Shown here: positions 1 to 5,035 of the stretch, in pieces
Layout: every line of letters begins with the position of its first letter
How positions within the stretch are numbered: position 1 is the first letter of the stretch
Origin: Coriobacteriales bacterium
GTDB taxonomy: Bacteria > Actinomycetota > Coriobacteriia > Coriobacteriales > UBA8131
DNA: 6,271 nt
Assembly (NCBI GenBank): GCA_031263665.1
Contig: JAISFJ010000180.1
Location: 1-6,271 of the forward strand
Direction of reading: 5' to 3'
Position numbers and translations under genes: made by a program
The notes under the pieces: model-generated
Seen by the model: the letters and a program-made list of their open reading frames with translations, nothing else
The model's database searches: none
Told to the model about the DNA's origin: nothing

Positions 1-1087
1 CGTGGTGAAACAGCGCCGCCCCCTGCGCCGCGATGCCAAGCTCACCGAGCAGGGCAAGCAGGGCGTGCCCGTGACCGGCGCCGGCGGTCACGTAGGCGGT
101 CTTTCCCTCAAGCCGCGTGCGAAGCTCGGCTATCTGCGGCAAAAACTCCGCGCGCTCCTCCTCGATAATTTGCTCGGCGACCTCAGGTCTATCAAGCAGC
201 TCACCGAGCGCGCGTAACCAACGCTCGGTCGCCGGCACGCCATAGGGCGGCGCGGCCTTGAGCGCCGGCACGCCAAACTCACGCTCAAGCACGCCGCTCA
301 TATAGGAACCGAGCGTCGTACATATCTGCACGCTTGCTAAAGCCTCGCTCGAATACGCGAGCGACTCAAGCGTGGCGTAGGGGGTGATGTAGTTGGCCGT
401 GACGCCGAAGCGCTCAAACCAGCGCGTGAAGATGTCGCTGCCCCAAAAGTTGACCACGTTGATGACGGAGCGCTTTTTGCGGGCGGGCTTGATGAGCTTA
501 CGCGCGATACCGTGATAGCCCGCGTCAAAGCCGCTCGTCCACACCTTTGAGCGAAAACCCTCGCAAAAAATCGCCACCACCGGGATGCCCAGCTCGTTTT
601 CCGCGTCGTTGGCGATGCCCTCCACGTCGTCGCCGATGATGCCTGAGGCACAGGTGGTGATGATGAAGATGACCTGGGGATGGTCGCGCTCGTAGACCTC
701 CCGGATAGTCGCTGCGAGCTTCTCATTGCCGCCAAATACCGTTTCATCTTCGGTGAGGTTTGTGGAGTAGATATGGCGTGGCGTGGCGTTCTTTACATCA
801 CGGAGCGGGGCGTTTACGCGGTAGGTGAAGGCAAATTCGTGCAGACAGGCGCTACACCCAACCGGACCGTGGCTGATGACCACACCGTCTTGCACGAGGG
901 TGACCATACAAGCGGCGTTACCCGTTGAGCAGCCAAGACACTGCGTGAAGCCGCGCTCCCGCTCAACGAGACCACCGCAACAGGATTTCTCCACAAGCGT
1001 GGCGGCGTTGCCTTCAAAGCCGGTAATGGTGTTGAGTCGTATCTCACGCACCGCGACGGCCGGTACCCGTAGATTCACCTCAGGCAT
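1..1087 (-). CDS. Nitrogenase component 1 alpha-like subunit (NifD-like), C-terminus cut by window edge
   Basis: An open frame runs from ATG 1087 to the window edge: 362 codons with no stop, so roughly the last fifth of a usual 430-480 aa protein is missing. The N-terminal region is Cys-rich (C36, C37, C50, C53, C60, C78, C81). The motif LGCSTGNAA (C53), GPVGC (C78) and TTCASGIIGDD (C146) match the three P-cluster cysteines of NifD. CEGFRSK (from C175) and QICTTLGSYMSG (C256) match the NifD segment carrying the cofactor-ligand Cys275. The second cofactor ligand, His442 of NifD, would lie beyond the edge. In this family the protein receives electrons from a NifH-type partner and reduces a difficult substrate. 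The gene follows the NifH-like gene by 19 nt, so the two are probably one operon. A GAGGA about 10 nt before the ATG can serve as ribosome binding site. Family membership is clear. The sequence is too divergent from classical NifD to claim N2 fixation, and group IV nitrogenase-like enzymes (Mar, Cfb or undescribed) are more likely. Confidence 0.88.
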   Translation of the reverse strand, partial: MPEVNLRVPAVAVREIRLNTITGFEGNAATLVEKSCCGGLVERERGFTQCLGCSTGNAACMVTLVQDGVVISHGPVGCSACLHEFAFTYRVNAPLRDVKNATPRHIYSTNLTEDETVFGGNEKLAATIREVYERDHPQVIFIITTCASGIIGDDVEGIANDAENELGIPVVAIFCEGFRSKVWTSGFDAGYHGIARKLIKPARKKRSVINVVNFWGSDIFTRWFERFGVTANYITPYATLESLAYSSEALASVQICTTLGSYMSGVLEREFGVPALKAAPPYGVPATERWLRALGELLDRPEVAEQIIEEERAEFLPQIAELRTRLEGKTAYVTAGAGHGHALLALLGELGIAAQGAALFHH

Positions 1088-1106
1088 GATTATCGCATCC
1101 TCATTC

Positions 1107-1982
1107 CTATATCGCTTCCTGTTTTCCGCGAATCTCGCCGCTCTCTATGGCAACAAGCTGGTCGGCCCACGCGGCGCCCCACTCTTTGAGCTCCGTTGGC
1201 GAAAGTGGCGCGGGAACAGTCGAATCGGTGTGCTCGTCAACATGGCGCGCAAGCTCGCGATAGATGTCTGCCTGCTCGCTTTCTGGTGCGGCCTCAATAG
1301 TCGTTTTGCCAGAAAGTTCGCTTTGCGTAACCGTAATGGAGCGAGGCACATACTGCATGACCCGCGTGTGGGTACGCTTCACAAAATCATCCACGATTTC
1401 GCGTTGGAAGGGATGCGACATACTGTTCGCGATGACGCCACCGAGCAGCGCGCCTCCCGCGTTGGAGTATTTCTGAATGCCCCGAAAGAGGTTGTTTGCC
1501 GCGTAAATCGCCATGAAGTCCGCGCTGCTCACCGTAAACACATGCTGGGCTATCCCCTCGCGGATAGGCACCGCAAATCCTCCACAAACCACATCGCCCA
1601 ACACATCATAGATGACGTAGTCGAGTTCCAGCTCCTCAAAAATGTTTTGTTGCTTGAGCAGCTGAACCGCGGTGATAATGCCTCGCCCCGCACAACCCAC
1701 GCCCGGCGCGGGCCCGCCCGCTTCCACGCAGTAAATATTGTTATAGCCCGCAAAAATCGCGTCGTGAGCATCCACTTTCTTGTGTTCGCGGAGCAGGTCG
1801 AGCACCGTGGGGATGTAGCTCCCGTCCCGCAAAGTGTTGGTCGAATCCGCCTTGGGGTCACAGCCAAACTGCATCACCTTATAGCCCATATCGCTCAAGG
1901 CAGCGGAAAGATTCGAGGTCGTTGTCGACTTGCCGATGCCACCCTTGCCATAAATTGCTATCTGCTTGATATGCCTTGTCAC
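1107..1982 (-). CDS. NifH-like nitrogenase iron protein / Fe-protein ATPase
   Basis: A 291-aa homolog of the dinitrogenase reductase family: a homodimeric cytoplasmic ATPase that passes electrons from a [4Fe-4S] cluster to a component-1 partner. Counting from the GTG, it has the P-loop GKGGIGKST (12-20), switch I CDPKADST (41-48), the first cluster ligand in GVGCAGRG (C97) and the second in [11 protein letters not shown] (C133). It also has R100, the position ADP-ribosylated in NifH of some diazotrophs, and the AANN segment (161-164). All residues needed for ATP hydrolysis and cluster binding appear present. An in-frame ATG at 2000 lies directly behind the U-tract of a terminator and has no ribosome binding site. 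The GTG at 1982 has AAAGGA 7 nt upstream and is preferred; the ATG would add 6 residues. The NifD-like gene follows after 19 nt. The C-terminal 40 residues diverge from classical NifH. It could belong to a group IV nitrogenase-like system (MarH, CfbC or other); chlorophyll-type BchL is less likely given the neighbours. Confidence 0.93.
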   Translation of the reverse strand: MTRHIKQIAIYGKGGIGKSTTTSNLSAALSDMGYKVMQFGCDPKADSTNTLRDGSYIPTVLDLLREHKKVDAHDAIFAGYNNIYCVEAGGPAPGVGCAGRGIITAVQLLKQQNIFEELELDYVIYDVLGDVVCGGFAVPIREGIAQHVFTVSSADFMAIYAANNLFRGIQKYSNAGGALLGGVIANSMSHPFQREIVDDFVKRTHTRVMQYVPRSITVTQSELSGKTTIEAAPESEQADIYRELARHVDEHTDSTVPAPLSPTELKEWGAAWADQLVAIESGEIRGKQEAI

Positions 1983-1986
1983 CTTG

Positions 1987-2011
1987 TGGTCCTTTCTCAT
2001 AAAAAAGACCA
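1987..2011 (-). promoter_or_regulatory. Possible SD-sequestering hairpin, exclusive with the terminator
   Basis: In the minus-strand RNA, UGGUCUUUU (2011-2003) can pair with AAAGGACCA (1995-1987). This gives 9 pairs including one G-U, with the 7-nt loop UUAUGAG. The stem buries the AAAGGA ribosome binding site. Its 5' arm uses the same UGGUC that forms the 3' arm of the terminator, so the two folds cannot coexist. The pairing is read directly; a switching role is inference. Confidence 0.4.
1990..1995 (-). promoter_or_regulatory. Shine-Dalgarno that decides the NifH-like start
   Basis: AAAGGA lies 7 nt before the GTG at 1982. The alternative ATG at 2000 is preceded only by TTTTTT. This is why the GTG start was chosen. 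Confidence 0.6.
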
Positions 2012-2030
2012 GGAAGGGAGGTTCCTGGTC
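2001..2030 (-). terminator. Intrinsic terminator at the end of the NifH-like leader
   Basis: Read on the minus strand, GACCAGGAA and TTCCTGGTC form a perfect 9-bp stem around a 6-nt loop CCTCCC, followed immediately by six Ts. It ends one base before the in-frame ATG at 2000 and 18 nt before the preferred GTG. Being downstream of a promoter and upstream of the gene, it is placed like an attenuator. It could also stop read-through from the kinase gene, although that gene ends about 370 nt earlier. The T-tract fixes the orientation, since the plus strand has no T-run after the stem. Confidence 0.82.
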
Positions 2031-2168
2031 GCCTAGTCATCTTTCACGCGAGGGGGTGTTTGTTTTTACCTCACGCTACGTCGGGTCATCTCCCGCCATA
2101 CGCACGCAACCGCTATGTCTCCAAGGCATCACGCCATGATTGCGACATCTCATGCGAGCACCACCCAA

Positions 2169-2176
2169 CTTATAAG
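2169..2176. repeat. Second CTTATAAG palindrome, in the leader
   Basis: This exact copy of the 8-bp core at 2272-2279 lies 103 bp away, close to ten helical turns. In the RNA it falls in the loop region of the GUGCGAGU/GCUCGCAU stem. It could be a second operator copy or a chance match in AT-richer DNA. Confidence 0.25.
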
Positions 2177-2258
2177 CCGTACTACGAATCTGTCCCACTC
2201 GCACCCTACTCTCCATCCAAAGTGCCCTCAAAAAAACCGCCTCACTTGTTACAATCCT

Positions 2259-2286
2259 ATTGTATACTATTCTTATAAGATTGCAA
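2259..2286 (-). promoter_or_regulatory. Sigma70-type promoter for the nitrogenase-like operon
   Basis: On the minus strand, TTGCAA (2286-2281) and TACAAT (2264-2259) are separated by 16 bp, with an AT-rich stretch upstream (about 2287-2300) that could act as an UP element. The expected transcription start is near 2252. No sigma54-type GG/GC promoter, the usual type for nif genes in Proteobacteria, was seen. Confidence 0.55.
2271..2280. promoter_or_regulatory. 10-bp palindrome inside the promoter spacer
   Basis: TCTTATAAGA is a perfect 10-bp palindrome lying between the -35 and -10 elements, a usual place for a repressor site. Its 8-bp core CTTATAAG recurs at 2169-2176. An operator role is inferred. 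Confidence 0.3.
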
Positions 2287-2309
2287 ATATTTATTTTCTT
2301 CCCCGCCTC

Positions 2310-2345
2310 GTTTTGTCAGTTTTGCCAGTTTTGGAAGTTTTGTCA
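2310..2345. repeat. Four tandem 9-bp repeats upstream of the promoter
   Basis: On the plus strand the units are GTTTTGTCA, GTTTTGCCA, GTTTTGGAA and GTTTTGTCA, directly adjoining; the first and last are identical and all fit GTTTTGNNA. They lie about 24-59 bp upstream of the -35 element, where an activator could bind. The 9-bp period differs from the 11-bp period usual for PhoB/OmpR-family boxes. No coding function is likely here. Confidence 0.75.
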
Positions 2346-2361
2346 ACAACGCTCTCGTGCT

Positions 2362-2380
2362 TTGCAGGACTTGCTTGCAA
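2362..2380. repeat. Short inverted repeat near the kinase gene end
   Basis: TTGCA (2362-2366) and TGCAA (2376-2380) form a 5-9-5 inverted repeat between the kinase stop and the tandem repeats. It has no T-tract, so it is not a terminator. It could be a weak operator or chance. Confidence 0.2.
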
Positions 2381-2400
2381 CCCCAGCCAGAAACCCCCTG

Positions 2401-3450
2401 CTAGCCCTCTGCGCTTGGAGGTAAAGACGGGATGGCTACGATGAAACAGGCGCCACCGCCGGGGAGATTAACCGCCTCTACGGTTCCTTCATGCGCCGTT
2501 ACGATTGCCTTAACGATGGTGAGCCCTAAGCCGATACCGCCGTAGGTGCGGGCCCGGCTGAAATCTCCGCGATAGAAGCGGTCAAACAGGCGTGCCGGGT
2601 CGATGTCTCCAAAACCGGGGCCATCGTCTGACACGGTTATCACGCTGTGTTCGCGAATACCGGAGAGCTCAACGTGAATGCGCCCCCCTTCGCCAACAAA
2701 GCGGCTCGCGTTGTCGATGAGATTTTGTACAACCTGCTGGAGTCGGTCGGGGTCACCGAGCACATCGGGGGCCTCACCCGAAATCGTCAACGTGGTCTTT
2801 CGCTCATCGAGCAGCGGCTCCAACATTGCCGCCGCGTATTCAACAATGTCATGCAGGTCAACGCGCTTGAGCTTGACCTCGCCATCGCCCTCGATACGCT
2901 GAAGCGTGAGCAGGTCGTTTGCCAGGCGCGTGAGCCGCTCGCTCTCGTGAATGATGGTTTCACAAAAACGATGGCGGTCCTGATAGGCGATGTCCTCATC
3001 CATCAACGTCTCGGCCGCACCGCGAATGGCCGTAAGCGGCGTGCGTATTTCATGGGAGACATCGGAGACAAACTGCCCCTGCCGCTTACCTTCCGCCGCC
3101 ACCTCAGCCATACTCGAACGTACGCGAAAACTCACCTTGTCAAGCGATTCGCTGAGTTCTTTAACGACAAGCGGAGCGGAGCGCGAGGATTTGTCAGAAA
3201 ACTGAACGGACAGGTCGCCGGAAGCAAGACGCCTGGCCTTTGCCACCAGGTTTCCAAGGGGCAGCAGCAAAAGGCCAGAAAACCACATCGCGATAAAAAA
3301 GGTGAAAGCAGAAAACGGCACCGCCAACGCAAGCAACCAATAGGTGATGCGTGGGTCGATGATGATGATAAGCGCTAAAACGAGAGAAAACGTAAGCGTA
3401 CTGAGCGCGCTTACCGTAGCGAGAAGTATGCGCAACGCACGATACTGCAC
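2401..3450 (-). CDS. Membrane sensor histidine kinase, PhoR/SenX3-like
   Basis: A 349-aa sensor kinase of a two-component system. Two hydrophobic segments (about 8-31 and 37-63) are joined by only about 6 outside residues. A HAMP-like linker follows (about 64-115), then the dimerisation/phosphoacceptor helix with SDVSHEIRTPLT and phosphorylated H133. The HATPase domain has the N-box QNLIDNAS (N243, N247), G1 DDGPGFG (275-281), the F-box LFDRFYRGD and G2 GGIGLGL (304-310). All catalytic boxes are intact. The start is GTG, 3 nt after the TGA of the regulator gene and in the same frame. No clear ribosome binding site is seen, so translation is probably coupled to the regulator. With almost no extracytoplasmic domain, the signal is likely sensed in the membrane, by the HAMP region or through a partner protein. 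The ligand is unknown. The gene ends with TAG and no terminator is seen directly after it. Confidence 0.93.
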   Translation of the reverse strand: MQYRALRILLATVSALSTLTFSLVLALIIIIDPRITYWLLALAVPFSAFTFFIAMWFSGLLLLPLGNLVAKARRLASGDLSVQFSDKSSRSAPLVVKELSESLDKVSFRVRSSMAEVAAEGKRQGQFVSDVSHEIRTPLTAIRGAAETLMDEDIAYQDRHRFCETIIHESERLTRLANDLLTLQRIEGDGEVKLKRVDLHDIVEYAAAMLEPLLDERKTTLTISGEAPDVLGDPDRLQQVVQNLIDNASRFVGEGGRIHVELSGIREHSVITVSDDGPGFGDIDPARLFDRFYRGDFSRARTYGGIGLGLTIVKAIVTAHEGTVEAVNLPGGGACFIVAIPSLPPSAEG

Positions 3451-3453
3451 GGC

Positions 3454-4164
3454 TCAGGCCAATTTGAAGCGATACCCGTAACCGCGAACGGTCTCGATGA
3501 GTCCCGGGTCGACCTCGGCAGCCTCGAGTTTGTCGCGTAACCGCTTAACATGCGTGTCAACCGTTTTGGTCTCCACAAGATACTCCCAACCCCAGGCGTC
3601 ATGGAGCAGTTGGTCGCGGCTGAGAACCTTGCCGGCGTGACGCATGAGGGCGGCCAACAGCTCAAACTCGCGCGGCGTTAAATCGATGGAACCGCCAGGC
3701 CCAACGGCCATATGCGTCCCTTCATCGAGCGTAATGCCCGAAACCTCAAGAACTTCGCTGTAATCGATAGAAGAGCCGCCTGCCTCCTGCTGGGCCGTAC
3801 GCCGCAAAAGCGCCTTGACACGGGCGATGAGCTCACGTACACCAAACGGCTTGGCGAGATAGTCATCACCACCAATCTCAAGGCCCACAACCTTATCGAG
3901 CTCGGTGTCGCGGGCCGAAAGAAACAGTACGGGCATAGTATGGGTCGTACGTATCTGTCGTAATACTTCATAACCATCCATCTTGGGGAGCATGACATCG
4001 AGAATCACGAGGTCAAAGGGGCTTGTGTCCACCAAATTGACCGCCGCCGCTCCATCGGCAGCAACCTGAACATCATAGCCTTCCTTCCTCAGGTTGTAGC
4101 TCACAACCTCGGTGATAGAAGGTTCATCATCAACAACAAGAATACGCGCGGGAAGTTCACTCAT
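3454..4164 (-). CDS. OmpR/PhoB-family response regulator
   Basis: A 236-aa DNA-binding response regulator. The receiver domain (about 6-120) has acidic pocket residues D12 and D13, phosphoacceptor D56 in LVILDVMLP, switch residue S83 and K105 in AKPFG. A winged-helix DNA-binding domain follows (about 138-235), with the PhoB-type segments LTPREFELL, VDTHVKRLR and ETVRGYGYRF. The length is typical of the family. The ATG at 4164 is preferred because GAGAGGA lies 6 nt upstream; an in-frame TTG at 4179 would add 5 residues not typical of the family. The kinase gene follows at 3 nt, so the pair is one operon, and the kinase presumably phosphorylates D56. Targets are not shown by the sequence; the nitrogenase-like operon downstream on the same strand is one candidate. 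RegX3 and PhoP are the nearest-looking subfamilies, but orthology cannot be assigned by eye. Confidence 0.95.
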   Translation of the reverse strand: MSELPARILVVDDEPSITEVVSYNLRKEGYDVQVAADGAAAVNLVDTSPFDLVILDVMLPKMDGYEVLRQIRTTHTMPVLFLSARDTELDKVVGLEIGGDDYLAKPFGVRELIARVKALLRRTAQQEAGGSSIDYSEVLEVSGITLDEGTHMAVGPGGSIDLTPREFELLAALMRHAGKVLSRDQLLHDAWGWEYLVETKTVDTHVKRLRDKLEAAEVDPGLIETVRGYGYRFKLA

Positions 4165-4192
4165 GGGTATTCCTCTCAATCGGTCTTAGGAA

Positions 4193-4201
4193 ATGATACC
4201 A
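4193..4201 (-). promoter_or_regulatory. Extended -10 promoter for the two-component operon
   Basis: The minus strand reads TGGTATCAT, an extended -10 (TGn plus TATCAT), about 30 bp before the regulator ATG. No good -35 is seen, as is common for extended -10 promoters. Confidence 0.35.
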
Positions 4202-4212
4202 CGCTCTTGGGG

Positions 4213-4218
4213 TACAAT
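4213..4218 (+). promoter_or_regulatory. Possible -10 element for coaX
   Basis: TACAAT lies 37 bp before the coaX ATG in the 91-bp divergent intergenic region. No convincing -35 at 16-18 bp was found, so this is a weak call. It lies only about 12 bp from the opposing -10 element. Confidence 0.28.
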
Positions 4219-4255
4219 GGGGGGCGTTAGCATGTCGTTAAGGAAGCGGGCAAAG

Positions 4256-5035
4256 ATGTTTTTGGCAGTTGATGTGGGAAACACCCAAACCGTCTTGGGA
4301 CTTTATGAGGACGAGCGGCTTCTTGCGCACTGGCGTATCGCGACGGTCGCGACCGATACTTCAGACGAACTCGATGTGCGCATCCGCTCGTTGCTCGCGT
4401 TAGGAGCACTCGACAGCGCCGCTATCACCGACGTAGGAATCGCTTCGGTCGTCCCGCCCCTCACCGAACAATGGCATCTCGTGGCCGCACGTCACGCGTC
4501 AGCCGAGCCGCTCATTCTCGACAGCACGCTCGACATAGGGCTGCCGATTGCTTACGCGAACCCCTCCGAAATAGGAGCCGACCGCTTAGCCGACGCCGTC
4601 GCGGCCATCAAACTTTACGGGGCCCCGGTCATCGTGGTGGATTTTGGTACCGCAACCAATATTGAGGTGATTGACAAGACGGGGACCTTTTTAGGAGGCG
4701 TGATAGCCCCCGGCCTGGTAACTTCGGCGGAAGCGCTCTTCAACGCCGCCGCCCGCCTTGCCAAGACAAGCATCGAAGTACCTGCCACCGTCATCGGAAG
4801 CACAACAAAAACCGCGGTACAATCCGGCCTCACCTTTGGGGAGATAGACCGAATCGACGGCCTTATCAGGCGCGTCTTTGATGAGCTCGGCTATAAGGCA
4901 ACCGTTGTCGCCACCGGCGGTCTATCCGCCCGAGTGATAGACCTTTCAACAACCATCGACATCGTAAACGACAACCTAACCCTCGAAGGCCTCCGCCTCA
5001 TCTACCAGCGGGTTTGTGGGTGCCGGTTTCGGTGA
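4256..5035 (+). CDS. coaX: Type III pantothenate kinase
   Basis: A 259-aa cytoplasmic kinase catalysing the first step of coenzyme A synthesis, pantothenate plus ATP to 4'-phosphopantothenate. It belongs to the ASKHA fold. Type III enzymes are known to be insensitive to CoA feedback and to need a monovalent cation. Visible motifs are DVGNT (6-10, phosphate binding), IGADRLADA with catalytic D109, VVDFGTATN (128-135), GGVIAPG (147-153) and the C-terminal ATGGLS (219-224). The start at 4256 gives the family's typical N-terminus (MFLAVDVGNT) and has AAGGA 11 nt upstream. Upstream in-frame ATGs at 4193, 4217 and 4232 would add 8-21 basic, non-family residues. The last residues, CGCRFR, extend past the usual LRLIY end into the 3' end of mtnA, which converges with a 38-bp overlap. 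The gene diverges from the regulator gene across 91 bp. Confidence 0.96.
   Translation: MFLAVDVGNTQTVLGLYEDERLLAHWRIATVATDTSDELDVRIRSLLALGALDSAAITDVGIASVVPPLTEQWHLVAARHASAEPLILDSTLDIGLPIAYANPSEIGADRLADAVAAIKLYGAPVIVVDFGTATNIEVIDKTGTFLGGVIAPGLVTSAEALFNAAARLAKTSIEVPATVIGSTTKTAVQSGLTFGEIDRIDGLIRRVFDELGYKATVVATGGLSARVIDLSTTIDIVNDNLTLEGLRLIYQRVCGCRFR

Larger units (their letters stand above)
1983..2252 (-). promoter_or_regulatory. Structured 5' leader of the nitrogenase-like operon (candidate riboswitch or attenuator)
   Basis: About 270 nt lie between the predicted transcription start and the GTG. Successive stems visible in the minus-strand RNA are: GUGCGAGU (2204-2197) with GCUCGCAU (2159-2152), 8 pairs; AUGUC (2148-2144) with GACAU (2119-2115), enclosing AUCAU (2140-2136) with GUGAU (2132-2128); CGGG (2095-2092) with CCCG (2085-2082); CGUGAGG (2075-2069) with CCUCGCG (2053-2047), 7 pairs; and the terminator. 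I could not match it to the SAM-I, cobalamin, TPP, glycine or T-box consensus. The plus strand across 2001-2400 shows no convincing gene. Confidence 0.5.

Noticed and set aside
825..2036. Long plus-strand open frame of about 400 codons
   Set aside because: It lies antisense to the NifH-like and NifD-like genes, has no recognisable domain and is rich in Arg, His and Ser, as expected of a shadow frame.
2150..2168. GGGUGGU in the leader RNA, resembling the T-box antiterminator signature
   Set aside because: It is followed by GCUCGC, not ACCGCG, lies about 120 nt before the terminator, and cannot pair with the terminator arm. The downstream genes are also not tRNA- or amino-acid-related.
1983..2252. 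SAM-I, cobalamin or TPP riboswitch in the leader
   Set aside because: None of the conserved core strings I know for these classes could be found. A covariance-model search is needed to exclude divergent members.
2060..2444. Small plus-strand open frames across the intergenic region
   Set aside because: They have low-complexity composition, no ribosome binding sites and overlap the promoter, repeats and structured leader.
2647..3378. Plus-strand open frame of about 240 codons
   Set aside because: It is antisense to the histidine kinase, whose H, N, G1, F and G2 boxes are intact on the minus strand. The plus-frame product has no family motifs.
4166..4200. Imperfect inverted repeat GGTATTCCT ... 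AGGAA...ATACC between regulator and coaX
   Set aside because: The arms match only with a 3-nt interruption, and it overlaps the ribosome binding site and -10 element, so it is too weak to call an operator.
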